From Longispora fulva (lineage in GTDB: Bacteria; Actinomycetota; Actinomycetes; Mycobacteriales; Micromonosporaceae), in the NCBI RefSeq assembly GCF_015751905.1, contig NZ_JADOUF010000001.1, positions 7,626,001 through 7,690,000 on the forward strand: 64,000 nucleotides of DNA. The letters are read 5' to 3'. The position numbers and the translations under genes are program-made. The notes beneath the pieces are model-generated. The model was not told where the DNA came from, made no database searches, and saw only the letters and a program-made list of their open reading frames with translations. The first letter of the stretch is position 1. Each line of letters begins with the position of its first letter. Positions 31,846 through 40,024 of this stretch are shown here, one piece after another.

Positions 31846-31931
31846 ACAGCACTGTGTCGAGCAGCGGGAACTCAGTGAATTGGGCACGCTCAGGGGTGGC
31901 TTTCAGGTGACAGTGCTGTGAACATTCACAG
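31846..31931. promoter_or_regulatory. Operator-like inverted repeats in the protease/regulator divergent region
   Basis: ACAGCACTGT (31846..31855) recurs inverted as ACAGTGCTGT (31910..31919), the latter overlapping the palindrome CTGTGAA-CA-TTCACAG (31916..31931). They lie in the 238-nt gap between the divergent cysteine protease and XRE-like genes and are probable binding sites for that regulator. Confidence 0.55.
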
Positions 31932-32017
31932 ATAGCGACACGTGGCCGGTCACCCCCTCGGCCGGCCGCGCGGAGCTGACTGTCGATGGACTCACCCCTG
32001 ACGCTGGGGAGGCGCAC

Positions 32018-32938
32018 ATGGGGCGTGATGATCTGACGGCCGTGCTGCGCAGTGGACCCTTCCACCTCGCGCTGCGGGCCGCCATCGAGGCCAGGGGCCT
32101 CGCGTTGCAACGGATCCAGTTCCGGCTGGCCGAGCAGGGCCTGCACGTCGGCGTCGCGACCCTGTCCTACTGGCAGCAGGGCCGCAGACGACCCGAGCGG
32201 CAGGACTCGCTGCGGGCGGTCACCGCGCTGGAGGAGATCCTCGGCCTGCCGCCGGCGGCCCTGACCGTGCTCCTCGGTCCACCGCGTCCCCGGGGGCGCG
32301 GGGTGGGCCTGCCGCCCGGCGCCCGGCGGTACGCGGAGCTGATCTCGCCGGTGTCGGCCCTGGACCGGATGCTCGCCGAGCTGGACAGCCCGGCCGACGG
32401 CAGGCTGCACACTGTCAGCCTGTTCGAGGACCTCGACGTCGGCGTCGACCGGTCCGGGGTGCGCCGACGTTGCCTGCACGTCGTGAAGGCGCACCAGGAG
32501 GTCGACCGGTACGTCACGATCTTCCAGGGGGACGAGGGCTGCGACCCGTATCTGATCGAGGTCGTGCCGATCGCCAACTGCCGGCTGGGCCGGACCCGCA
32601 GGGACGCCGCCTCGGGCATGGTCGTCGCCGAGCTGCTCTTCGACCGGACCCTGCGGATCGACGAGACCCACATCCTGGAGTACGAGTACCGCGACGCCAG
32701 CGGGGTCGAGTGCCGCGACTACCACCGTGGGGTCAGGTTCCCCACCGGCCAGCTCGTCGTCCAGGTCCGGTTCGTGCCCGACGCGATGCCGGTGCGGTGT
32801 TACCGCTACACCCAGCGTTACCTCAACGGGCCCGACATCGAACGCACCGAACTGACCGTGACCGGGCACCGGACGATCCACATGATCGCCACGGAGGTGT
32901 CACCCGGCATCGTGGGGGTGCGGTGGGACTGGGAGTGA
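32018..32938 (+). CDS. XRE-like transcriptional regulator with unknown C-terminal domain
   Basis: A 306-residue protein. Residues about 15-85 form a helix-turn-helix (FRLAEQGLHVGVATLSYWQQGRR), as in regulators annotated XRE in streptomycetes. The remaining 210 residues have no recognised domain but contain VDRYVTIFQGDEGCDPYLIEVV, DETHILEYEYRD and HRGVRFPTGQLVVQVRF, suggesting a beta-rich sensory domain. SD GGGGAGG lies 7 nt before the ATG. It is divergent from the protease operon and 85 nt upstream of the ACP/LuxC operon on the same strand, so either could be its target. Confidence 0.72.
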   Translation: MGRDDLTAVLRSGPFHLALRAAIEARGLALQRIQFRLAEQGLHVGVATLSYWQQGRRRPERQDSLRAVTALEEILGLPPAALTVLLGPPRPRGRGVGLPPGARRYAELISPVSALDRMLAELDSPADGRLHTVSLFEDLDVGVDRSGVRRRCLHVVKAHQEVDRYVTIFQGDEGCDPYLIEVVPIANCRLGRTRRDAASGMVVAELLFDRTLRIDETHILEYEYRDASGVECRDYHRGVRFPTGQLVVQVRFVPDAMPVRCYRYTQRYLNGPDIERTELTVTGHRTIHMIATEVSPGIVGVRWDWE

Positions 32939-33023
32939 CCGGGCGGCAGCCGCTGTACACTCGCCCCCGAGGTGCGGCCTGACCAGCACCGGCCGACCTG
33001 AACGGAACGGGACCCCGGATCAC

Positions 33024-33266
33024 ATGAGCAACCTGGACCGACTGCGCGCCGCCTTCCGCCAGTCGCTGGACCTCACCGCCGAGTACGACGTCGACGTGCT
33101 GGAGTACCGCGGGATCGACAAATGGGACTCGCTTGCCCATATGTCGCTGGTCGCGGAGATCGAGGACGTGTTCGACGTCATGATCGACACGGAGGACGTG
33201 ATCGACATGAGCTCGTTCACCAAAGCGCGCGAGATCCTCGAGAAGAACGGCGTCGTCTTTGGCTGA
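33024..33266 (+). CDS. Dedicated acyl carrier protein
   Basis: An 80-residue ACP. The phosphopantetheine Ser36 is in WDSLAHMSLVAEIED, followed by the acidic helix II FDVMIDTEDVIDMSS. It is unlike the housekeeping FabF-cluster ACP and is first in a five-gene operon with a reductase, an AMP ligase, LuxE and LuxC, so it probably carries the acyl group that these enzymes handle. The TTG start of the next gene overlaps its stop. Confidence 0.88.
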   Translation: MSNLDRLRAAFRQSLDLTAEYDVDVLEYRGIDKWDSLAHMSLVAEIEDVFDVMIDTEDVIDMSSFTKAREILEKNGVVFG

Positions 33267-33999
33267 CCCCCGGGTCGCCCTCGTGACCGGCTCCTCGCGC
33301 GGGATCGGCCGGGCGGTCGCCCACCGGCTCGCGGCCCAGGGGTACGCGCTCGTGCTGCACGGCCGGACCGTCGACTCCGCCCGGGCCACGGCCGACGAAC
33401 TCGTGGCCGGATACGGCACGGACGTGCTCGCCACGCACGGCGACGTCGCCGACCCGGTGGCCGTCAAGGCCCTGGTCCGTCAGGTGTTCGAGCGGCACCG
33501 CCGCCTCGACGCGCTGGTCGTCAACGCCGGCACCCACGAGGCCGGCCTCCTCGGCATGATGACCGACGCCTCCGTCGAACGACTGTTCGCCGTGAACGCC
33601 GTCGGCGCGACCCACACCCTGCAGGCGGCGCTCAAGCTCCTCCGCCGGGGCACGTCGCCGGCCGTCGTGCTGGTGTCCTCGGTGATGGGCACGCACGGCG
33701 CGGCCGGCCAGGTCGTCTACGGCGCGGCCAAGGCCGCCGTCGCGGGGCTGACCAGGGCGGCGGCCAAGGAGCTCGGGCCGGCCGGCATCCGGGTCAACGC
33801 CGTGGCCCCCGGGTTCGTGGCCACGGACATGCTCGACACCCTGGACGAGGCGGGCCGTGCGGGGCGGATCGCCGCGACGGCGTTGCGCCGGCTCGGCGAG
33901 CCGGACGACGTCGCCGAGGTCGTCGCGTTCCTGTTGTCCGACTCGGCCAGGTTCGTCACCGGCCAGGTGCTCGCCGTCGACGGTGGATTGGTCCTCTGA
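33259..33999 (+). CDS. 3-oxoacyl-ACP reductase-like SDR
   Basis: A 246-residue classical short-chain dehydrogenase: NADPH site TGSSRGIGRA, NAG block VVNAGTHE, catalytic Ser in VLVSSVMG, YxxxK in VYGAAKAAVAG and PGFVATDML. The FabG-like sequence and the adjacent ACP suggest reduction of a 3-oxoacyl-ACP or a similar carrier-bound ketone. TTG start overlapping the ACP gene by 8 nt. No ketosynthase is present in the operon. Confidence 0.88.
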   Translation: MADPRVALVTGSSRGIGRAVAHRLAAQGYALVLHGRTVDSARATADELVAGYGTDVLATHGDVADPVAVKALVRQVFERHRRLDALVVNAGTHEAGLLGMMTDASVERLFAVNAVGATHTLQAALKLLRRGTSPAVVLVSSVMGTHGAAGQVVYGAAKAAVAGLTRAAAKELGPAGIRVNAVAPGFVATDMLDTLDEAGRAGRIAATALRRLGEPDDVAEVVAFLLSDSARFVTGQVLAVDGGLVL

Positions 34000-35432
34000 T
34001 GTCCCTGCTGCATCCCGACGCCCGGCTCGTCGACGCCGTCACCGGCGACGTCCTGGGCGGCGCGGCCCTGACCGCCGAGGTGGCCGCCGTGACGGCCGCG
34101 CTGGCGGGGCTCACCCCCGGTGTCGTCTTCGCCCGGATGTCGACGGACGCGGCGGCTGTCACCCGCTACCTCGGGACGTGGGACGCCGCCCGGCCGGTCG
34201 CGCTGCTCGACCCGGCGCTGCCCGGGCGCACGCTCGCTGACCTCGTCGACCGGTTCGCGCCCGCCGTGGTGCTGGGCCTCGACGCCCGGCCGGCGGTGGG
34301 GGAGGCCGAGAAGGCCGTGGCGGAGGCCCCGGAGGGATACCGGGAGATCGGGCACCCTGTGCTCGGCCGGCTCTGGGAGCGGGAGACCCCGCCGGAGTTC
34401 CCCCCGCACCCGGACCTCGGCGTGCTGCTGGCCACCTCCGGCTCGACCGGGGACCCGAAGCTCGTCCGGCTGTCGCGGTCGGCCGTCCTGGCGAACACCG
34501 CCGCGATCGTCGACGCGCTGGGGATCACCGGCGCCGAGGTGGCCGCCTCGACCCTGCCGTTCTTCTACAGCTTCGGCATGTCCGTGCTCAACAGCCACCT
34601 GTCGGCCGGGGCGACCGTGCTGCTCGAGTCGGGCGGGCTGACCGCGCGGCCGTTCTGGACGGCGGTGAACGCGTACGGGGTGACGTCGCTGGCCTGCGTG
34701 CCCTACCAGTACGAGATGCTGCGCCGGCTGCGGTTCGACCCGGCGAAGTACCCGACGCTGCGGACGCTGACCCAGGCGGGCGGCCGGCTGCGTCCCGAGC
34801 TGGTCGCCGACTTCCACCAGCGGATGGCGGCGGTCGGCGGTCGGCTGTTCGTGATGTACGGCCAGACCGAGGCCGCCCCGCGCCTGACCACCCTGCCCGC
34901 CGGCCGGCTCGCGGACAAGATCGGCTCGGTGGGGCCGGCTGTGCCCGGCGGGGCGCTGTCCGTCCGGCTGGAGGACGGCTCGGAGACCACGGAGCCCGGC
35001 GTGACCGGCGAGATCTGGTACCGGGGCCCGAACGTGATGCTCGGGTACGCCGAGACCGCGGCGGATCTGGCGCTCGGCGACGAGCAGGGCGGCGTGCTGC
35101 GGACGGGTGACCTCGGCCGGCTCGACGAGGACGGCTACCTGTACATCAGCGGCCGGCTGAAGCGGTTCGGCAAGGTGTTCGGCGTCCGGCTCAACCTCGA
35201 CGACATCGAGGCGATGCTCCGCGACCGGGGCCCGGCGGCCGTGGTCAGCGGCGACGACAAGGTCGTCGTGTGGCTGGAGGGCGCGGACGAGGAGACGGCG
35301 CGCGGGACGGCCACCGACCTCGCCGAGCGGCTGAACCTGCACTGGTCCGGCTTCGACATCCGAGCCACGGACGCGCTGCCGCTGCTGCCCAACGGGAAGA
35401 TCGACTACCGGACCCTGGAGGCGGCGTCATGA
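33999..35432 (+). CDS. AMP-dependent acyl ligase
   Basis: A 477-residue member of the ANL superfamily. It has the P-loop LLATSGSTGDPKLVRLS, the A5 block YGQTEAAP, A7/A8 TGDLGRLDEDGYLYISGRLKRFGK and the catalytic Lys in LPNGKIDYRTLE. It is shorter than fatty acyl-CoA synthetases (about 530) through a reduced N-terminal region and resembles stand-alone ligases that load carrier proteins. In this operon it probably adenylates a carboxylic acid and loads the ACP. It shares its first base with the last of the SDR gene. Confidence 0.86.
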   Translation: MSLLHPDARLVDAVTGDVLGGAALTAEVAAVTAALAGLTPGVVFARMSTDAAAVTRYLGTWDAARPVALLDPALPGRTLADLVDRFAPAVVLGLDARPAVGEAEKAVAEAPEGYREIGHPVLGRLWERETPPEFPPHPDLGVLLATSGSTGDPKLVRLSRSAVLANTAAIVDALGITGAEVAASTLPFFYSFGMSVLNSHLSAGATVLLESGGLTARPFWTAVNAYGVTSLACVPYQYEMLRRLRFDPAKYPTLRTLTQAGGRLRPELVADFHQRMAAVGGRLFVMYGQTEAAPRLTTLPAGRLADKIGSVGPAVPGGALSVRLEDGSETTEPGVTGEIWYRGPNVMLGYAETAADLALGDEQGGVLRTGDLGRLDEDGYLYISGRLKRFGKVFGVRLNLDDIEAMLRDRGPAAVVSGDDKVVVWLEGADEETARGTATDLAERLNLHWSGFDIRATDALPLLPNGKIDYRTLEAAS

Positions 35433-36475
35433 CCGACGGCGTGTTCACCCTGACCCAGGCCGAGAAGGAGGCCCGGCTGCTGCCCCAGTTGGCCGAGCTG
35501 ACGGAGCGGCACCGGGCGGGCGGCGCGGAGTACGCGCGGATCCTGGCGGCGACCGGCCACGGCCCGGGGCGCGGCTACGACCGGATCGGTGATCTGCCGT
35601 GGCTGCCGGTCCGGCTGTTCAAGACCCACCAGCTCAAGAGCATCCCGGACGACGAGGTGTTCAAGGTCCTGACCTCCAGCGGCACCACAGGCGACGTCAG
35701 CCGGATCTACCTGGACAAGGCGGCGGCCGCGGCCCAGACCCGGACCCTGGCCCGGACCATGCAGAGCGTGCTCGGCCCGAAGCGGCTGCCCATGCTCGTG
35801 GTGGACAGCAAGGCGATCACCCGCAAGGGCAGCGCCCGCTCCGCCGGCGTGTTGGGGATGGCCACCTTCGGGCGGGACCACGTGTGGGTCCTCGACGAGG
35901 ACGAGAAGCCGGACGTGGACGCGGTGCGCGCGTTCCTCGCCGCGCACGGCGACCGGCCGTTCCTGATCTTCGGTTTCACCTTCATGGTCTGGCTCTTCCT
36001 GTACGAGCTGGCCCGCGACCACGGCCTCGACCTGTCCAACGGCGTCCTGGTCCACTCCGGCGGCTGGAAGAAGCTGGTGGACCGGTCGGTGGACAACGCG
36101 GAGTTCCGCCGGGCGTTCGCCGCCGACACCGGCCTGGTCCGCATCCACAACTTCTACGGCATGGTCGAGCAGATCGGCGTCGTCTACCTGGAGGGCGCCG
36201 ACGGCAACTCGCTGTACTGCCCCGACTTCGCCGACGTCGTGATCCGCGACCCGGAGACCTGGGCGGAGCTGCCGCCCGGACAGCCCGGCCTCGTCGAGGT
36301 GGTCAGCACCCTGCCCGAGTCCTATCCCGGGCACGTGCTGCTGACCGAGGACCTCGGCGTGGTGCACGGGGTCGACGACGGCGCCTGGCCCGGCAAGCGG
36401 TTCTCCATCCTGGGCCGGCTGCCCCGGGCCGAGGCGCGCGGGTGCAGCGACACGTTCCAGGGAGGGGCGGCATGA
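35429..36475 (+). CDS. LuxE-family acyl-protein synthetase
   Basis: A 348-residue LuxE domain protein. The adenylation motif is LTSSGTTGDVSRIYLD (residues 81-96), followed by FGFTFMVWLFLYELAR and HNFYGMVEQIG. A Cys lies 9 residues from the C-terminus (RGCSDTFQ), the position where bacterial LuxE carries its acyl thioester. LuxE activates a fatty acid and hands it to LuxC for reduction. ATGA overlaps join it to the ligase and to luxC. The gene name is not applied because light production is not implied. Confidence 0.86.
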   Translation: MTDGVFTLTQAEKEARLLPQLAELTERHRAGGAEYARILAATGHGPGRGYDRIGDLPWLPVRLFKTHQLKSIPDDEVFKVLTSSGTTGDVSRIYLDKAAAAAQTRTLARTMQSVLGPKRLPMLVVDSKAITRKGSARSAGVLGMATFGRDHVWVLDEDEKPDVDAVRAFLAAHGDRPFLIFGFTFMVWLFLYELARDHGLDLSNGVLVHSGGWKKLVDRSVDNAEFRRAFAADTGLVRIHNFYGMVEQIGVVYLEGADGNSLYCPDFADVVIRDPETWAELPPGQPGLVEVVSTLPESYPGHVLLTEDLGVVHGVDDGAWPGKRFSILGRLPRAEARGCSDTFQGGAA

Positions 36476-37701
36476 TCTCGGTGCGCTTTCCGGCGGGCCC
36501 GCCGACCACAGTGGACGCCCTCGTCGCCGACACCACCGCCGAGCCCGTCGACGGCCGGCTGACCGTCGGGGACGACCGGGTCCGGGACTTCCTGGTCGCC
36601 TTCTCCCGGCGGCTGCTGCGGCCGGATCTGGCCCGCCGGTACCCGGAGCTGGGTTCTCTGGGTTTCTTCCTCCGCAAGGGCGAGCTGGCCAGGGCCGTCG
36701 AGCGGCTCGGGGACGGCGCGGCCGGGACGCGGCACAACCCGCGCGGGCTGGTCCTGCACTTCCCGCCGGCCAACGTCGACACCATCTTCGTGTACTCGTG
36801 GGCCCTGTCCGCCCTGGCCGGCAACGCCAACATCGTCCGGGTGTCCGACCGGTCGGCCGGCGCGGCGGAGAGCATCCTGGGCGCGCTCAACGAGGTGCTC
36901 GCCGACGCGCACCCGGCCGTGGCCCAGACCCAGGGCATGGTCAGCTACGGCCGCGACGACGCCACGACGGCGGCCCTTTCGGCAGCCTGCGACCTGCGGG
37001 TGATCTGGGGCGGCGACCGGTCGGTGACCGAGATCCGCGGCTACCCGCTCGCGCCGCTGGCCCGGGACCTGGCGTTCCCCGACCGGTCCTCGTTCGCCGC
37101 GCTGTCGACGGCGGCCTGGCTGGCGGCGACCCCCGAGGTCCGGCGCGCCGCCGTGGACGGGTTCGCCAACGACACCTACTGGTTCGACCAGGCGGCGTGC
37201 TCCTCGCCCCGGGCCCTGTTCTGGGTCGGCGGCGAGGCGGAGACCGCCGCGGCCCGCGAGGAGTTCTCGGCGCTGCTCGACGAGGTGGTCGCCGCCCGGG
37301 GCTGGGCGGTGGACGCGGCGATGGCCGTCGAGAAGCGGGTCGCCACCTACGGCCTGGCCGCCGACGGGGCGGCCACCAGGGTCGCGTTCGCCGGCAACGC
37401 CGTGGCCCACGTCGACCTCGCCGGCGTCGGTGACGTGCCCCGCCGCTGGCTCGGGGCCGGCACCCTCTGCCACGTGCGGGTCGACTCCCTTGTGGACCTG
37501 GTGCCGACGGTGCGGCGCAAGGACCAGACCCTCGCGCAGTTCGGGTTCACGATGGCCGAGCTGGACGCGTTCGTGACCGCGCTCGCCGGCCGGGGGATCG
37601 ACCGGATCGTGCCGTTCGGCTCGGCGCTCACGTTCGCCGGGGTGTGGGACGGCTACGACCTGCTCCGCGAGTTCACCCGGATCACCACGATCTCCGCCTG
37701 A
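36472..37701 (+). CDS. LuxC-family acyl-CoA/acyl-protein reductase
   Basis: A 409-residue LuxC-type NADPH-dependent reductase with an aldehyde dehydrogenase fold. Blocks: HFPPANVDTIFVYSWALSAL, GNANIVRVSD, LRVIWGGDRSVTEIR and the catalytic Cys243 in FDQAACSSPRALFWVG. It should reduce an acyl group received from the LuxE partner to an aldehyde. Last gene of the operon; a short hairpin follows. Neither luciferase (LuxA/B) nor an acyl-transferase (LuxD) is encoded nearby, so the aldehyde serves another purpose. Confidence 0.88.
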   Translation: MISVRFPAGPPTTVDALVADTTAEPVDGRLTVGDDRVRDFLVAFSRRLLRPDLARRYPELGSLGFFLRKGELARAVERLGDGAAGTRHNPRGLVLHFPPANVDTIFVYSWALSALAGNANIVRVSDRSAGAAESILGALNEVLADAHPAVAQTQGMVSYGRDDATTAALSAACDLRVIWGGDRSVTEIRGYPLAPLARDLAFPDRSSFAALSTAAWLAATPEVRRAAVDGFANDTYWFDQAACSSPRALFWVGGEAETAAAREEFSALLDEVVAARGWAVDAAMAVEKRVATYGLAADGAATRVAFAGNAVAHVDLAGVGDVPRRWLGAGTLCHVRVDSLVDLVPTVRRKDQTLAQFGFTMAELDAFVTALAGRGIDRIVPFGSALTFAGVWDGYDLLREFTRITTISA

Positions 37702-37702
37702 C

Positions 37703-37721
37703 CCCGGACGGCTTTTCCGGG
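37703..37721 (+). terminator. Short hairpin after the LuxC gene
   Basis: CCCGGA (37703) pairs with TCCGGG (37716..37721) around a CGGCTTT loop directly after the stop. It has only 6 bp and no T-run, so it is at most a weak terminator. Confidence 0.4.
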
Positions 37722-37803
37722 CCGATGTCCGGCGTCGGGTGTCAACAGATCGCCGCGGGTGCGGCGTTCTCCTCTCTGACAACCTGACGGAGAGGACCTG
37801 CGG

Positions 37804-38304
37804 GTGACGTTCGAGGAGTACGTGACGGCCAGGGGACCGGGGCTCGTGCGGCTGGCCCGGCTGCTGTGCGGGGACCCGCACCGCGCCGAGGACCTGGTGC
37901 AGGAGGTGCTCGCCAAGGCGTACGCGCGGTGGCGCAGGATCGCCGGCACCGAGCGGCCGGACCTGTACGTCCGCCAGATGCTGGTCAACCAGAACCGGTC
38001 CTGGTGGCGCCTGGGCCGCAACCGGGAGCTGACCGTGGCCGAACCGGCCCCGGCGGCGTCGGTGGCCGGGGCCGAATGCGGAGTGGTCGAGCGGGACGCG
38101 CTGTGGCGCATGGTGCTCGCCCTGCCCGAGCGGCAGCGCGCCGTGCTCGTGCTGCGCTTCTACGAGGACCTCGACGACGCGGCCATCGCGGAGATCCTCG
38201 ACTGTTCGCCCGCCACGGTCCGTACCCACGCGATGCGGGCGCTGGCCCGACTCCGTGCACTCCACGCGCCGGAGCCGGCGCCCAGTACTGGAGGACAGCT
38301 GTGA
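37804..38304 (+). CDS. SigE-family ECF RNA polymerase sigma factor
   Basis: A 166-residue ECF sigma factor with region 2 (FEEYVTARGPGLVRLARLLCGD, HRAEDLVQEVLAKAYARW) and region 4 (LALPERQRAVLVLRFYEDLDDAAIAEILDCSPATVRTHAMRALARLR). The sequence is of the actinobacterial SigE-like group commonly paired with a membrane protein gene, as here. GTG start with CGGAGAGGACC upstream. No zinc-binding anti-sigma is encoded; the overlapping downstream gene is the candidate regulator. Confidence 0.9.
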   Translation: MTFEEYVTARGPGLVRLARLLCGDPHRAEDLVQEVLAKAYARWRRIAGTERPDLYVRQMLVNQNRSWWRLGRNRELTVAEPAPAASVAGAECGVVERDALWRMVLALPERQRAVLVLRFYEDLDDAAIAEILDCSPATVRTHAMRALARLRALHAPEPAPSTGGQL

Positions 38305-39380
38305 ACTTCGAGGACCAGATCACCGACACCCTGACCGCGCACGCGGAGGGGGAGGTCGACACGGGGGCGTTGCTGACCCGGTCGACGGCACGGGGCAGGA
38401 CGCTGCGCCGGCGCCGGCACGGGGGGATCGCGCTGGCGGCCGTGGCCGTCCTCGGGGTCGGGGTGGCCGTGCCGGTCGCGCTGTGGCCCGACGGCCGGCC
38501 GGCCGCGCCGCACGGGACGTTCGCCGCCCCGTCCGCGGCACCTTCGACGTGGACGCTGGTCGGTGTCCAGCCGCCGGGACTGCCCGAGGCGACGGGCGTG
38601 CCGAACGCCGCGACCGATCCGGGGGTACTGGGCTCCGACGCCGGCCTGCTGCACCTGTCGTTCGACCCGGTGCCGCTGGCGGCCGGGCGGGCCGCCCAGG
38701 TCTCGGAGGCGTCCTGGGCCAGCCGGGCCGGCTACGAGGCCGTCACCGTCGGCCCGCTGGACGTCAGCTTCTCCGCCGGGGCGACGGCCGCCCAGCAGGA
38801 ACTCGGCGAGCGGTTCACCCCGGTCGGCGAGATCACGGTGCACGGCCGGCCGGCGACCCTGCTGAAGGGCACCGGCGACGCGGCGGCCCGGTACGCGGTG
38901 CGCTGGGAGCCGGCCCCCGGGGTGCCCGTGGTCGGGGTGTCGAACAACCAGGCGACGAAGGAGGACCTGCTGGCCGCCGCCGAGGCGCTGCGGGTGGACC
39001 GGGTGCTGCGGTGCGCGCCGAGGTTCGGCAGCACGGGCCTGCCGGCGGGTGCCAGGCTCACCGGTTGCTACATCAACTCCGACGCGCGGGGGGCGACGCC
39101 CGGCGGCCAGTTGACCTACACCGGCGCGGGGGGTTCGATCCTGCAGATCCGGGACAACGAGACGATCCCTCTGGCGCAGAACGGCGACCTGAACGGCGCG
39201 TCGCCGAACACGACGGTCGCCGGCCACCCGGCCTACTGGCGCGACGGTGGGCAGCAGGGCCTGTCCGGCCAGATCCTGACCGTGACCGACTGGAACGGTC
39301 GGCAGGTCAGCGTCCTGGTCACCGGCTCCTACGGCCGGGCGGACGCCGAGCGGGCGATGGCGGCGATGACCTGGTCCTGA
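38301..39380 (+). CDS. Membrane-anchored protein, putative sigma-factor partner
   Basis: A 359-residue protein: a cytoplasmic N-terminus of about 40 residues (NFEDQITDTLTAHAEGEVDTGALL), a basic stretch RGRTLRRRRHGG, one TM helix (IALAAVAVLGVGVAVPVALW) and a large extracytoplasmic domain with two Cys (RVLRCAPRF, LTGCYINSD). The GTG start overlaps the sigma gene stop (GTGA). This layout fits an anti-sigma or sensor protein controlling the sigma factor, but no known anti-sigma domain is visible. Confidence 0.75.
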   Translation: MNFEDQITDTLTAHAEGEVDTGALLTRSTARGRTLRRRRHGGIALAAVAVLGVGVAVPVALWPDGRPAAPHGTFAAPSAAPSTWTLVGVQPPGLPEATGVPNAATDPGVLGSDAGLLHLSFDPVPLAAGRAAQVSEASWASRAGYEAVTVGPLDVSFSAGATAAQQELGERFTPVGEITVHGRPATLLKGTGDAAARYAVRWEPAPGVPVVGVSNNQATKEDLLAAAEALRVDRVLRCAPRFGSTGLPAGARLTGCYINSDARGATPGGQLTYTGAGGSILQIRDNETIPLAQNGDLNGASPNTTVAGHPAYWRDGGQQGLSGQILTVTDWNGRQVSVLVTGSYGRADAERAMAAMTWS

Positions 39381-39426
39381 CGTCCTGAGGGCGGCCGGGT
39401 CGGACGCACGGCCCGGTCCCGAGGTC

Positions 39427-39496
39427 GGGCGTCCCCGGGGACGCCCGGGCGGGGCACGGGGATACCCGGGGCGGGGCACGGGGGATATATCCGGGG
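39427..39496. repeat. 20-bp perfect palindrome and two GC-rich tandem units
   Basis: GGGCGTCCCC directly followed by GGGGACGCCC (39427..39446) is a perfect palindrome. Two related units of CGGGGCACGGGGATA type, each ending CCGGGG, follow at 39450..39471 and 39472..39496; the second contains the palindrome GGATATATCC. The block fills the gap between the sigma operon and the next gene and may combine a terminator with an operator. Confidence 0.6.
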
Positions 39497-39533
39497 CGGG
39501 GCGCGGCGGGAGCCGTCGGCCCCGCCCCGGGCA

Positions 39534-39539
39534 TAGGCT
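39534..39539 (+). promoter_or_regulatory. Leaderless-type -10 box (TAGGCT)
   Basis: TAGGCT ends 6 nt before the ATG at 39546; the two GC-rich tandem units lie just upstream. Confidence 0.55.
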
Positions 39540-39545
39540 GGGGGC

Positions 39546-39992
39546 ATGACAGCGCTGGTCACGGCAGGGATCACCATCAGAGCGACCCCGGAGCAGGTGT
39601 ACGCGGCCCTGGTCGACTGGGAGTCCCAGGGCGCCTGGATCCCGTTGACCACCGTCCGGGTCACGGAGGGCGACGGCGGGGTGGGCAGCGTGGTCGAGGC
39701 GGTCACCGGGGTGGGGCCGGCCAGCTTCGTGGACGTGATGCGGGTGGAGGCGCTGGAGCCGCCGTACACGATCAGGGTCATGCATGTCGGGAAGCTCGTG
39801 CGCGGGCCGGGGGTGTTCCGGTGCGTGCGGCGCGGGGACGGCGCGACGGACCTGGAGTGGCGTGAACGGCTCGAGCTGCCCGGAGGGAAGGCCGGGCAGC
39901 TCGGATGGCCGTTGGTCAGGCCGGGCGCGGAGGCCTCCCTGAAGTGGGGGCTGCGGCGCCTGGCGCGGCGGCTGGAATCCACCGCCTGGTAG
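39546..39992 (+). CDS. SRPBCC family protein (polyketide cyclase/dehydrase-like)
   Basis: A 148-residue START/SRPBCC fold protein: the opening strand ITIRATPEQVYAALVDWESQGAWIP, the middle VVEAVTGVGPASFVDVMRV, and the C-terminal helix VRPGAEASLKWGLRRLARRLE. These proteins bind small hydrophobic ligands; no polyketide genes adjoin, so an aromatase role is not implied. It converges on gcvH. Confidence 0.82.
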   Translation: MTALVTAGITIRATPEQVYAALVDWESQGAWIPLTTVRVTEGDGGVGSVVEAVTGVGPASFVDVMRVEALEPPYTIRVMHVGKLVRGPGVFRCVRRGDGATDLEWRERLELPGGKAGQLGWPLVRPGAEASLKWGLRRLARRLESTAW

Positions 39993-40024
39993 TGCCGGGA
40001 CCGCCGCCTGGTGCGGCGGCGGCC

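Noticed and set aside
33024-37701. Bioluminescence operon
   Set aside because: Only LuxC and LuxE homologues are present; luciferase subunits, LuxD and flavin reductase partners are missing from the operon.
39546-39992. Polyketide aromatase function for the SRPBCC protein
   Set aside because: No polyketide synthase or tailoring genes are near, and the fold is shared by many unrelated ligand-binding proteins.
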